64,000 nt of DNA from Actinoplanes xinjiangensis (GTDB lineage: Bacteria > Actinomycetota > Actinomycetes > Mycobacteriales > Micromonosporaceae). Of this stretch, positions 54,858 to 64,000 are shown piece after piece. The stretch lies in NCBI RefSeq assembly GCF_003148685.1, contig NZ_QGGR01000005.1:310001-374000 (forward strand), given 5' to 3'. Positions within the stretch are counted from its first letter, which is position 1; every line of letters begins with the position of its first letter. The notes beneath the pieces are model-generated. The model was not told the DNA's origin and searched no databases. It saw only the letters and a program-made list of their open reading frames with translations. The translations under genes were made by a program, and so were the position numbers.

Positions 54858-57800
54858 CTATCCATTTCCGTAGTGGTAGGACGGGGAAAGTATCTGAGAA
54901 TGATACAACGGTGTTACTACAACCAAATTATCCATATCATACACGCCCCCACCATGCTGGATCGGCTGTGAATGATGCAGCACGTAGTTCCGGCCTCCAC
55001 CATACTGCTGAGATGCCGCCACGAACGGGGAGTTACCGGCCTGCATCCTGGCGACATTCTGAGAAGAGAAGCCCGAAGCAAGACCACTATCGTTCCCAAC
55101 AGCCTTCCAGAATTCCTCACGGAAGTCATTGAAGCTATCAAAACTACGCCCGCGCAACTGGTCAGCAATTTGGCCCGGAATTCGGCCCGCATTGCCGTGC
55201 GATCCCTGCAACCAGTTATTTCCGCGAACCGGCGCACCTTCCCTACCGCTAGCAGCACCCGGCGAGTTCCGTAGTTCTTTCGCGGTGCTACGCCCGCAGA
55301 TCGCGGCCGGCCCATCGTTGTTGTGTACGAGTACGGGTTGGTTGCCGGCGAGCACATAGTACGTGTGGATGTCCGCAACAGTGAGGTTGTATGCCGCGGC
55401 GAAGTCGTGGTTGCCCTTGTCGAAACGCTCCACCCGAGCAACACCGGTCGGCGTGCGGACGAGGTCTCCCTCGTCTAGATCCTCAGCGCCTTCCCATCGC
55501 TGGTCGGACTCATTCCAGAACGGATGATCCTCGGTTGTCTTGATGTTCTTGCCGGCGACGGTGAGGTCGAAGAGGTCGTCGTCATGAACCCAGACCTTTT
55601 CGATCTTGCGCGGGCCTTCTTCGCCCGTTTCGGGATCAGTGGCAAGGACCTCGTCGCCGACTTCCAGGTCTTCGAAGGCTTTCCGACTGCCGTCCGCCAT
55701 GAGTACGAGCGTGTCGGCGGAAAAGCTCTTACAGCCGGTCTTCAGCTTCGGCATCGGCAACTTATGCGTGATGATGAGCGAGGCGATGATAACGGTGACA
55801 CTCGCTGCACAATCGGTCTTCGAAGTGCCCGCACCGCAGCCGATGGCTTCTCCGAAATTGCATTCTGCGTCGGTGAACGAGCACGAAGCATAGTGGTACA
55901 CGCTCTCGGCGGACTCAACTGTCCCGTCGATGACTTTCCCGCAGTCACCCTCCCAATAAACGAGACTCAAACAGTTGCCGAGAGTATTTAGAGACTTGTA
56001 GCCATCTACGACGACATCTTTGCTCTTCTTGGCGACCGCCTTTGTGTAACGCACGGTGGCCTGGCCCAGCTGCTCAATCCCGTCGCCGCCATTTGTCACG
56101 GGGTTGTAGCAACCGAGCACGCCCGAGCACCCGTTGTACGGCTGGTTGGCCGGCTCGTGCTCGTCGCTTCTCAGGCCGGAAGGGTCGCTTCTTGTTACGG
56201 GGCTGTTCTCGGAGTACACGTAGCCCTGCCATTGCTGGGGGCTGCTCGCGTCGAAGATCGGATCGACGGAGATGAAGCGGCCGTCGACCGGGTTGTATTC
56301 GCGGGCGCCGAGATGCACCAGGCCGGTGTTGTCGTTGGTCCCGCCGACGTAGCCGCGGGTGTTGGGCCACGACTCGATGGAGTTGCCGCGGGGCGTTCCG
56401 TACGGCGTCTGCCGCCGCGTCGTGGCCTGCTGGGTGGCCGCGTTGATCGCGATGCCGGCGGTTCCCTGGTGGTCGGAGGATTGCCAGGTCAAACCGGTTT
56501 TGTCGCGGGAGCCAATGGTGCTGCCGGCGTGGCTGTAGTACCGGGTGCAGCTGGTGGTCTGGGTGCTGTTGTTGTAGCGGATCTCCTGGCCCGGCAGGAA
56601 GAGGGTTCGACCGGTCGGGTCGCGCTGGACGAGACGGTTGCCGTCGGCGTCGTAGATATAGGTAGTGGTTCCAGTGCTGTCGGTGACCGTGTCAACGTGG
56701 CCTTCCGCATCCCAGGTGAACGTCTGTGTGCCCGACTTCGGGGACGGCTGGGTGAGGGTGTTGCCGGTGGCGTCGTACGTGTAGGTGCCAGCCCTGGCGC
56801 CGGTGGTGCTGGTCACGGCGTGCGGCCGGACAGTTGTGGCGCCGAAGGCGGGGTACTTGTACTCGGTGGTGGCGGTGCTGGAGGCCGACGTGAAGGTTTC
56901 GGTCTTGCGGTTGCCGAGGGTGTCGAAGGTCCAGCTGTACCAGTACGGGGCAGGCCCGCCGAGAGCATTCGCCGCCGGAGCCGCGGTGCAGTCGCCGCTG
57001 GTCGGGGTCCACGCCCGGGTCAGGCGGGTGAGCTGGTCGTAGTTGAAGCACTGGGTGTCGTCGACGCCCTCGGGCGCGGCGTCGGCGATCTTGGTGATGT
57101 TGCCGGCGGGGTCGTAGTCGTAGCTGGTGTCGCTGAGGATGTACGGAGCGACGGAGTCCCGGTCGGTGCGGATGTTCTTCAGCCGCCCGGTCTCGATGTC
57201 ACGGTTGTACTTGGTGTAGACCCGTCCACCCTCGCCCGTGCCGGTGTAGAGCTTGACCTGGTCGAGCTGGCCGAGCGCGCTGTAGTCGGTGCCGGTCACG
57301 TACTTCTGGTTGGTGCTGCCGTAGAGGCTGTCCACCGTCGTCGGCATGCCGAGATCGTTGTAGGCGTGGGTCAGCGTCTCCGCCTGCAGGCCCGTGTTGG
57401 TGCCCGGAATCGTGGTCGACTTGACCGAGCCGTCGATGTTGTACGTGCTGGTGTAGTTGTACTCCCCGTAGAACCCGGTCTCAGTGTCCGGAATGCTGAT
57501 CTGGGTCTGTTCGGGCTGGTACCTGTCGTTGTAGGCGAGCACCTTGGTCGTGTACTTCGCCGAGCCCCAGGTCCGGGTTGAGGACGTCAACTGTCCCTTG
57601 GCAAGGGAGTCATAGACCCACTCGCCGATCTGAGCGCCACCGACCTGGTTCAGGTAGGTGTTGATCTTTCGGCCGAGCGCGTCGTACAGGTACGCGATCT
57701 TCTGGCTCCGCGCATCCGTCGCCGTGGCTATGTTGCCGACGTTGTCGTAGGTGTATTTGGTGACGCCGCGATCCGGGTCGTCGACCTGGGTCTGCAGGCC

Positions 57801-60800
57801 ACGGACGTTGTAGGTGTAGACCCAGTCGTTGCCCTCGTGGTCGATGATCTGCGTCTGGTTACCACGTAGGTCGTACTTGTACTCGGTACTGATCCAACTG
57901 TCCGAGGTGTAAGGCGTCGGCGCGGCACCGTTGTACTGGCGCAGCTCGATCGTCCGGCCACGGGCGTCGGTCACCGTCGAGGTCACGGTGCCACCGGCGG
58001 GCGGGGTGACATCGACGCGGTCACCGCCGTACGCGGTGGTGGTGCGCCACCGCTCGATTCCCTTGGGCTGGAAGATGCTCGCCACGGCCCGGCCGGCGCC
58101 GTCGTAGACAGATCGCGTCTGCGTCGGCACGGCATTCTGGTCGCTGCTGGTCAGCAGCGTTCCACCAGGATTGCCGGTGGTGTGGTAGGCGTCGTAACTC
58201 AGAATCCCTCGGCCGACCGTGTCATAGAAGGTCTCGGTGACGATCCGCCCGCCCGACGGCGACGGCGACTGCGTCTGCCGGGGTCGTAGAAGACCATCAT
58301 AGAGCTCGTACGAGGTGACGTATTCGCCCTTGGCGTTGAGTGCCGAGGTGGTGACCACCGACGGCGTGCCCGCATTGAGGCTGTAGGCGTACTTCGCGTT
58401 CGGGGTGTCGGTGCCTTTGACGCGGCCTGGCCTCCACACTGAGGTCAGACGGCCGAGCGCGTCGTATTCGGCCTCGGTCCGCTTCCCGTTGGGATCCACC
58501 TCGCTGAGAGGGCTGCCCCAGGCCGGATCGACCGCGGTCGTCTGCTCGTGCAGGAGCGGGTTCTTCGTCGAGATCGAGGTGAGCGGCCCGTCGACCGTGG
58601 GCGTGTACACGGTCGTAGTCGTGTAGCTCCGCGCGTCGGTCACTGCGGTGACCCGGCCGTGTACGTCATAGGCCGTCTTGGACGCCATCATGAAACTCGG
58701 CGTCCCATTGGTCCACGACGAGATCACTCGCGTCTCGGTGGCCAGGCCCTTTGTCGGGGTCGCCTCGAACGTGCCGCCGTCGTAGAGGGTACGGGTCTCT
58801 CCGATGACCTGCTGGTCGGTCAAGGTTCCGGTCGTGGCCGAGCAGGCGACCGCATAGTTCTGGACCCGGTGCGCCCGGTTGATGATCCACGAATCGGTGT
58901 TGCGCGGGGTGTAGTCGGTCTTGGTGCACCGCTCGTCGCCGGGCACACCCTCCTCGCCAAGGTCCTCGACCTGGACGACCATGCCGTACTCGTCGAACTT
59001 GTTGACCGTCTTCGTCACCCGCTCGCCGCGGCCGCCGTCAAGTGCGACGTGGTTGGTGGCGAACTCGACACCGGAGTACCGGGCGGCCACGGTGTCGCCG
59101 TTGATCGTGCGCGTCGCAGTCGGGTCGGACGCCCACGGCTTGTTCCTGGTCCGGGAGACCACCGCGCCGCCGGGGCCGTTGTAGGTGATCGTCTCGCGGG
59201 TCTGGCCGGCGAACCAGTCCTCGTCCGTGATCCCGTCCACGTCGGCCGACTTGACACCGCCGTCGGCGTTCAGACGGTCACCGTTCATACCGCGGAAGTA
59301 ACGGGTCTCGGCGTAGGTCTGCTCCGCGCCTTCACCGACGGTGACGCCGACCCTGCCGTAACCGCGATAGCCCGACCAGGTCTTGAACTTCTTCTCGACC
59401 ATGCCGTTGTCATCGGCGTAGTGCCACGCGGCGCCGTCGAGGTAGGTGTACTTGTACGTCTTCTTCGGGCTGCCCACCGGCGGTACACCACCGGTATTGT
59501 CCTGCTCGTAGATCGTCGTGACGACGTACTTGTTGAACCAGTCCGTGACCGGCTCCTCGTACCCCTCCGGAACCCACCGCACCGGATAGCACCGGCTCGT
59601 GTTCGTCGCCGGGCTCGGGGTCGCGCCCGCCTTGCAGTCCTGCTCCGAGTAGTCGACGCTGATCGTCCCGCCGGTCTCGGTACGAATCCGGGCGATCCGC
59701 ATCCAGTTCATCTTGCCCGCGAAGTCACCGATCACATCGACCCGGTTCGGCCGCTGCACCGACGTGAATTCGACATCCGGCGTGGACACGGAGCCACCCA
59801 CGAGACCGGTGTACGAGAGCTTCGACAACCACAGACCCGCCCGGGTGCCGTCACCCGGATCCGGGAACGTGTGCGTCAGCGTCCAGCGGTCGACATTGCG
59901 GTACGAGGTGCCGTTACGAACCTGAGTGGTGATGGTGGCCAAGCGCTTCGTCGACCAGAACGTCGGGGAGTACTTGTCCTCACACGTGTCGCCGGTGCAC
60001 TCGGAATCCCAGGGCACATCCGGCCAGCGGACCGCATTGTGGGTGTCACAGGTGCTCAGGCAGCGGTTCGCGTAGGTGAAGTCGACGCGCATGGGCGCCA
60101 CCGTGTCGTGCACGGTGTCCACCCCGCCGACGCGCCGGGTGCCGTAGTCGATGCGCTCCAGCCACGACTCACGGTCGTAGGGGGCGGCATCCGACTTGTC
60201 CAGGTTGCGGCCGTACTTGTTCGTCGTCTTCCCGTACCGGAACGACATCGAGTTGCCGACCGGATCAACGACGTAGTCGAGGCTCCAGCGCCATGCCTGA
60301 TCGCAGTCGGAGTCGATGAACGCCGTCGCATGACACGGCTCGTTGGCGTCGTTGCCGAACACCGGGACGGTCGCGACCGAGTTGGTAAGCGGCTTTCCTG
60401 TGGTCCATCCGGGCAGACGGTTGATACCGAACCAGTACTGGACACCATCGGTGGTGGTGAGGACCCAGTACTCGCCGTTGTCGTCACCGTTGGCGGCGCC
60501 GGTCTTGCGCTCGATTCGGCTGCCGTCGTCGTTGCGGAGATGCCAGCGGTTCTCGGTGGTGTTGAAGATCAGCTCGCCCGAGCGTCCGCCGAACGACATG
60601 GTGGCGTTGTCGGTCTCCCAACACTGGTCACCGGTCTTCTTCTTGTTGTTCGCCGACTCACCCATGTCCGTGGCGCACGACTGGTAGCGACGCTCGATGA
60701 AGGCGTCCGCGACCTCTCCGAAGCCTTCACCGACTCGCGACGGCTGGTTGTTCGAGGCGGCGTGCTGGCCGTCGACCGACTGCGACGAGTACGACAGGCT

Positions 60801-61631
60801 CAGTTCCGGCGCGGGCCCGCCCAGTGACGGCGGCACACGCATCGGGTAAGCCCAGCCGAAGTTGCCGGAGTTGCCGCCCGCCGACCAGGTGGAGGACTGG
60901 CTCAGCTTGCTCGCCGAGTAGTCGCCAGCCGGGCCGGACGGCGCCGCGGTCGCCGCGACCAGCGACGACACGCTCGACACTGCCACCTCAGCGGACAGGG
61001 TCTGCGCCGCGGTGTCGTTTCGGGTGTCCAACGGCACGCCCTCACCACAGCCGGACTTGCCGGGCGTGGTCAGCGCACACGCGGGCAACGACACCAGCCG
61101 CAACCGGCTCGACCAGTCCGCGCCATAAGCCGTGGCGAACGACTTGTAGTCCAGTGTCACCTTCGTCGTGCCCGCCGCAGCGACACCGTCCGCCCGGCCC
61201 AGCCGTAGAAGCACACCGCGCACACCGGCCTTGTCGGTGGACTTACGGTCCAGGACCTCCACCTGAACCCGCGACGGATCAGGCTTCGCCGACCGGGCGG
61301 CCGCCGCCTTCACCGGCTGCTCCACCCGTACCGGAAGGGTCTGCGCCTGCCCCGACGCAGACAGCACCTCGCCGCCGGCCTTCGGCCACACCGGCGCAGG
61401 CCGCGCCGACGCCGGCGACGGCTCGGCGAGCTTCGGCGCCGGGCTGATCTTCGCGGCCTGCACCGGCACCGGCTTGATCGCCTCGACCGATTCGACCTTG
61501 TACGGGTCGGGCTTCGCCGCCATCGCCGGAGCATGACCCAGTCCGGCGACCATGAGGACGGACAAGCCTGCCGCGATAGCGATACGCGGCTTGGACAAAA
61601 GCCTTCTGCCTGCGGGCAGCGCTGACTTCAT
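54858..61631 (-). CDS. Secreted Rhs polymorphic toxin with Hint and colicin E-type HNH DNase tip
   Basis: The 2257-residue protein starts at ATG 61631 after CGGAG, with a signal peptide ending near APAMA (another ATG at 61664 overlaps the upstream stop). A Pro/Ala-rich linker and SpvB/TcaB-like N-terminal part lead to many YD/RHS repeats and the RHS-core end (DGRFISVDPIFD). A Hint domain (1967-2104) begins CKSFSADTLVL and ends HTYYVLAG..PVLVHN. The tip (about 2135-2257) aligns with colicin E9: IADQLRGRSFDSFNDF, LHH (2219-2220), YDMDN and PLYH (2244). The toxin would be released by Hint cleavage and degrade DNA. Confidence 0.9.
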   Translation of the reverse strand: MKSALPAGRRLLSKPRIAIAAGLSVLMVAGLGHAPAMAAKPDPYKVESVEAIKPVPVQAAKISPAPKLAEPSPASARPAPVWPKAGGEVLSASGQAQTLPVRVEQPVKAAAARSAKPDPSRVQVEVLDRKSTDKAGVRGVLLRLGRADGVAAAGTTKVTLDYKSFATAYGADWSSRLRLVSLPACALTTPGKSGCGEGVPLDTRNDTAAQTLSAEVAVSSVSSLVAATAAPSGPAGDYSASKLSQSSTWSAGGNSGNFGWAYPMRVPPSLGGPAPELSLSYSSQSVDGQHAASNNQPSRVGEGFGEVADAFIERRYQSCATDMGESANNKKKTGDQCWETDNATMSFGGRSGELIFNTTENRWHLRNDDGSRIERKTGAANGDDNGEYWVLTTTDGVQYWFGINRLPGWTTGKPLTNSVATVPVFGNDANEPCHATAFIDSDCDQAWRWSLDYVVDPVGNSMSFRYGKTTNKYGRNLDKSDAAPYDRESWLERIDYGTRRVGGVDTVHDTVAPMRVDFTYANRCLSTCDTHNAVRWPDVPWDSECTGDTCEDKYSPTFWSTKRLATITTQVRNGTSYRNVDRWTLTHTFPDPGDGTRAGLWLSKLSYTGLVGGSVSTPDVEFTSVQRPNRVDVIGDFAGKMNWMRIARIRTETGGTISVDYSEQDCKAGATPSPATNTSRCYPVRWVPEGYEEPVTDWFNKYVVTTIYEQDNTGGVPPVGSPKKTYKYTYLDGAAWHYADDNGMVEKKFKTWSGYRGYGRVGVTVGEGAEQTYAETRYFRGMNGDRLNADGGVKSADVDGITDEDWFAGQTRETITYNGPGGAVVSRTRNKPWASDPTATRTINGDTVAARYSGVEFATNHVALDGGRGERVTKTVNKFDEYGMVVQVEDLGEEGVPGDERCTKTDYTPRNTDSWIINRAHRVQNYAVACSATTGTLTDQQVIGETRTLYDGGTFEATPTKGLATETRVISSWTNGTPSFMMASKTAYDVHGRVTAVTDARSYTTTTVYTPTVDGPLTSISTKNPLLHEQTTAVDPAWGSPLSEVDPNGKRTEAEYDALGRLTSVWRPGRVKGTDTPNAKYAYSLNAGTPSVVTTSALNAKGEYVTSYELYDGLLRPRQTQSPSPSGGRIVTETFYDTVGRGILSYDAYHTTGNPGGTLLTSSDQNAVPTQTRSVYDGAGRAVASIFQPKGIERWRTTTAYGGDRVDVTPPAGGTVTSTVTDARGRTIELRQYNGAAPTPYTSDSWISTEYKYDLRGNQTQIIDHEGNDWVYTYNVRGLQTQVDDPDRGVTKYTYDNVGNIATATDARSQKIAYLYDALGRKINTYLNQVGGAQIGEWVYDSLAKGQLTSSTRTWGSAKYTTKVLAYNDRYQPEQTQISIPDTETGFYGEYNYTSTYNIDGSVKSTTIPGTNTGLQAETLTHAYNDLGMPTTVDSLYGSTNQKYVTGTDYSALGQLDQVKLYTGTGEGGRVYTKYNRDIETGRLKNIRTDRDSVAPYILSDTSYDYDPAGNITKIADAAPEGVDDTQCFNYDQLTRLTRAWTPTSGDCTAAPAANALGGPAPYWYSWTFDTLGNRKTETFTSASSTATTEYKYPAFGATTVRPHAVTSTTGARAGTYTYDATGNTLTQPSPKSGTQTFTWDAEGHVDTVTDSTGTTTYIYDADGNRLVQRDPTGRTLFLPGQEIRYNNSTQTTSCTRYYSHAGSTIGSRDKTGLTWQSSDHQGTAGIAINAATQQATTRRQTPYGTPRGNSIESWPNTRGYVGGTNDNTGLVHLGAREYNPVDGRFISVDPIFDASSPQQWQGYVYSENSPVTRSDPSGLRSDEHEPANQPYNGCSGVLGCYNPVTNGGDGIEQLGQATVRYTKAVAKKSKDVVVDGYKSLNTLGNCLSLVYWEGDCGKVIDGTVESAESVYHYASCSFTDAECNFGEAIGCGAGTSKTDCAASVTVIIASLIITHKLPMPKLKTGCKSFSADTLVLMADGSRKAFEDLEVGDEVLATDPETGEEGPRKIEKVWVHDDDLFDLTVAGKNIKTTEDHPFWNESDQRWEGAEDLDEGDLVRTPTGVARVERFDKGNHDFAAAYNLTVADIHTYYVLAGNQPVLVHNNDGPAAICGRSTAKELRNSPGAASGREGAPVRGNNWLQGSHGNAGRIPGQIADQLRGRSFDSFNDFREEFWKAVGNDSGLASGFSSQNVARMQAGNSPFVAASQQYGGGRNYVLHHSQPIQHGGGVYDMDNLVVVTPLYHSQILSPSYHYGNG

Positions 61632-61660
61632 CTGACGCTCCGAAGAGTCAAAGGGCCGGA

Positions 61661-64000
61661 TCATGCGGCGGGAACGGGCTGGATGCGCAGGCCGTAGCCC
61701 GGGCGCAGAACGGTGAGCCGGTCGGAGTAGGCGATCTGGGAGGCTCCACCCCAGGCATCCAGGCCGATCCACGCCGCACCGCCGAGGTGGACGAAGCTCG
61801 CGCCGGGATTCGCATAGGCGTAGGTGAAGCCACCGGCCTCGTCGAGGATCGCCTGGAAGCTGACCCGGGTGCCCGCGTCCTCGTGGTGGCGCATGTTGTT
61901 CCACTCCACCACGTACTGCCGGTTCGGGGTGGTGCCACGGACGGCGGTGCGGACGCTCGACTGGCCGTCGGCCTCCCAATTGCCGGCGAACGGGTACAGG
62001 CCGCCGTCACCGAGGCTGAGCGCGCCGACGCTGCCGACCCGCAGGGTGCTGTAGGACTCCCCGTAGAGCGTGACCGGGAAGGGCAGCGTCACCTCCGTCC
62101 AGGTGTCGTAGCCGGCAGCGACCGCGGTGCCCGAGGTGAGGGCGCTGTACGTGGTCGGGGTCTCGGTGATCGTGTACCGGTCGCTGACCCGGGTGGCCGC
62201 CAGGTCGAAGTCGACCGGCTCCCCGCCGACGCCGACCACGACCGGCTTGGCAGCTGATCCAGCGCAGTCGCCGGAGGCGGCGGTGACGAGCACGGTCTGG
62301 GCCTTCGACGGCAGGTCCCCGAGGACGTATGTGCCGTCCGCACCGGTCGTGGCCGACTTGGCGCCGGCCGTCACGGTGGCCCCCTGCAGCGGCTGGCCGG
62401 AGCAGGTCACCGTGCCGGTGATGGAGCCGGTCGCGGGCGCCTTCGCCGCGAAGTTGATGCTCAGACCGTTCTCGAGCATCTCCCGCCGGTCCAGGTACTC
62501 GAAGCCGATCACACCGCCGGCGCCCTCGATGCCGACGACAGCTCCGGCACCCCGCGAGATCGGGTGATCGGCCAGGTCGGTGTAGCGGAACTCGATGGAG
62601 CCGTTCTCACCGAAGACGGCCTCGAAGGTGACCCGGGCGCTGTCGTTGTCCCAGCGGTGGACGTTGCGCCATTCGACGATCCACTGCCGGTTCGGAGCCG
62701 TGCCGATGGTCTGGGTGGCGATGGCGCCGGAGTCGTCGACCACCCAGTCCTCCCAGAAGGCGTACACCGCGGCGTGCGGTGCGGCCTTGTCACCCTCGGA
62801 CGGGATCGGGGTCGGCTGGGCGTTGGTGGCGCCCTCCGGGCTGAAGCTGACGAACCCGTTGCTGCTGATCCACGGCTTGGTGGTGGTCTCGCCGTACAGC
62901 TTGATCGGGAACGGCGCGGTGGTCTGCCAGGCCGCGTCGTCGCCGGTCCAGTCCTGGACGGTGCCGGCGGTGACGAAGTCCTGACCGGAGGTGCTGCAGT
63001 TGTAGTGCGGGTCTGCGTCGTAGTTGAGCGACAGGTCGACCTTCAGGTCGGCGCCGGCCTTGCGGACGGTCGCTGTCGCGTACTGCCCGAGGCAACGGTC
63101 GGTGGCCGGGGCGGCCCGCAGGACGTACTCGCCGGGGGCGATGTCGCCGAACTGGAAGCTGCCGTCGGCTCCGGTGGTCACGGTCAGGCCGAGCGGTTCC
63201 AAGGTGACCGGGGTCGAGGCGATCGGCTCGGTGGTGACCGCCTCGGTGAGCACGCCGTTGATCACACCGTTCGGCGCGGGCGTGTAGGTCATCGAGCTGT
63301 TCGGGGTGAGCAGCCCGTCGGTCATCGAGTGCAGCTGCGACACCTCGGCCGAGTCGGTCTCCATGCCGAGCCGGGCCTCGCTGCCCTTCTGCAGGTCGCT
63401 GGTCATCGCGCCGTAGTGGTAAACGGCCCGGCCGTCCTCGTGCAGGATCACCTCGAACGTGGAGCGCTCCGTGGTGCCGGCGAACAGGGCGTTGCGCCAT
63501 TCGATGGCGAACGACCGGTTCGGTGCGGTGCCCATGGCCTGGGTACGGACGCTGGCCGAGTCATCGATGATGAAGTCGTTCTCGAACACGTCGAGGTATC
63601 CGCCGCCGACGCCGATCCAGCCGTCGGTGTGGATCCGGACGGTGTCGTCGTTGACGCCGTAGAACTTCATCTCGAACGGCAGGGTGACGTCGAGGGTCTC
63701 GCGCTGGCCGGTCAGCGGCAGCACCGTGCCGGCGGCGACGTAGCCGGACGCGCCGATCGTGCAGGCGTAGCCCATCAGGCCGTAGTTTGGGCTGAGCCGC
63801 AGGTCTCGGGTGGTGTCGGCGGTCACGTCGACGACGGTCTCGGCCTTGGTGCCGCAGAGGCCGGTCTGCTTGGTGGTGACGGTGTAGCTGTCGTCGGCCA
63901 GGCCGGGGAAGGCGTAGGTGCCGTCCGCAGCGGTGGTGGCCGTCATCCCGCTCGGGTCGAGGGCAACCGTGGCTCCCGCGACCGCGGCTCCGGTTGCGCC
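61661..64000 (-). CDS. Secreted modular repeat protein, partial (5' end outside window)
   Basis: At least 779 residues are encoded; the frame is open to the window edge. The protein is built of repeated modules: a carboxypeptidase-regulatory-like beta-sandwich (ADGTYAFPGL, ADGSFQFGDI, ADGTYVLGDL) followed by a nidogen-like domain whose core repeats as GTxPNRxxxxEWRN (three copies) and TLPFxxxxYG. It has no enzymatic motif and is probably an adhesive or scaffold surface protein. Its TGA stop overlaps the alternative ATG of the Rhs gene (61664), so the two are likely cotranscribed and functionally linked. Confidence 0.8.
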   Translation of the reverse strand, partial: GATGAAVAGATVALDPSGMTATTAADGTYAFPGLADDSYTVTTKQTGLCGTKAETVVDVTADTTRDLRLSPNYGLMGYACTIGASGYVAAGTVLPLTGQRETLDVTLPFEMKFYGVNDDTVRIHTDGWIGVGGGYLDVFENDFIIDDSASVRTQAMGTAPNRSFAIEWRNALFAGTTERSTFEVILHEDGRAVYHYGAMTSDLQKGSEARLGMETDSAEVSQLHSMTDGLLTPNSSMTYTPAPNGVINGVLTEAVTTEPIASTPVTLEPLGLTVTTGADGSFQFGDIAPGEYVLRAAPATDRCLGQYATATVRKAGADLKVDLSLNYDADPHYNCSTSGQDFVTAGTVQDWTGDDAAWQTTAPFPIKLYGETTTKPWISSNGFVSFSPEGATNAQPTPIPSEGDKAAPHAAVYAFWEDWVVDDSGAIATQTIGTAPNRQWIVEWRNVHRWDNDSARVTFEAVFGENGSIEFRYTDLADHPISRGAGAVVGIEGAGGVIGFEYLDRREMLENGLSINFAAKAPATGSITGTVTCSGQPLQGATVTAGAKSATTGADGTYVLGDLPSKAQTVLVTAASGDCAGSAAKPVVVGVGGEPVDFDLAATRVSDRYTITETPTTYSALTSGTAVAAGYDTWTEVTLPFPVTLYGESYSTLRVGSVGALSLGDGGLYPFAGNWEADGQSSVRTAVRGTTPNRQYVVEWNNMRHHEDAGTRVSFQAILDEAGGFTYAYANPGASFVHLGGAAWIGLDAWGGASQIAYSDRLTVLRPGYGLRIQPVPAA

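Overview
The window is high-GC DNA with GTG starts, densely packed divergent and convergent gene pairs, GAF/ANTAR proteins, a conservon (sensor kinase, roadblock, DUF742, GTPase), a SARP regulator with BTAD, NB-ARC and TPR domains, secreted CAZymes and DUF4232/DUF742 families. This fits a filamentous actinomycete, most likely Micromonosporaceae (Actinoplanes-like). That is an inference from gene content; no rRNA or tRNA gene was seen.

Layout. 1-3.7 kb: a small secreted protein and a translationally coupled MacAB-like ABC exporter operon. 3.7-8.3 kb: a stress-signalling block with MEDS-ATPase and MEDS-STAS proteins and an RsbQ/RsbP-type pair. 8.3-12.8 kb: a secreted esterase with a ricin-type lectin domain, divergent from a GH95 fucosidase with a CBM2. 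12.8-17.1 kb: chromate resistance (chrA and a split chrB) and a TPP enzyme. 17.1-22.2 kb: a STAS protein and five GAF proteins, four of them with RNA-binding ANTAR domains. 22.8-30.3 kb: an AfsR-like regulator, a PilZ protein, a secreted PAF-acetylhydrolase-like esterase and a two-component system. 30.5-46 kb: mostly exported enzymes and lipoproteins, an MprF/LysX-like protein coupled to an esterase, an epimerase, an M28 peptidase and a MarR/PPOX divergent pair. 46.2-50 kb: the conservon. 50-64 kb: a more AT-rich accessory region with decayed mobile-element genes and a polymorphic-toxin locus.

The most distinctive part is the accessory end. A 2257-residue secreted Rhs protein ends in a Hint domain and a colicin E-type HNH DNase domain, and an Im9-like immunity gene follows it by 2 bp. 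About 3.5 kb further on lies an orphan Rhs tip: the Hint-exit segment, then a PD-(D/E)XK-like nuclease frame broken by one in-frame TGA, overlapping a putative immunity gene. Between them are an XRE/TPR regulator with a one-base deletion and a tyrosine integrase and a GntR regulator that are both 5'-truncated and abut head to head, which looks like a deletion scar of an integrative element. An upstream secreted protein with repeated modules overlaps or abuts the Rhs gene and runs off the window.

A second theme is signalling density. Between 3.7 and 22.2 kb there are MEDS, STAS, HATPase, PP2C, GAF and ANTAR modules, including a GAF-ANTAR protein fused to a degenerate RsbW-like ATPase domain and two STAS domains without the phosphorylatable serine. 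This suggests a network linking partner switching to antitermination, but it is inferred only from domains and proximity.
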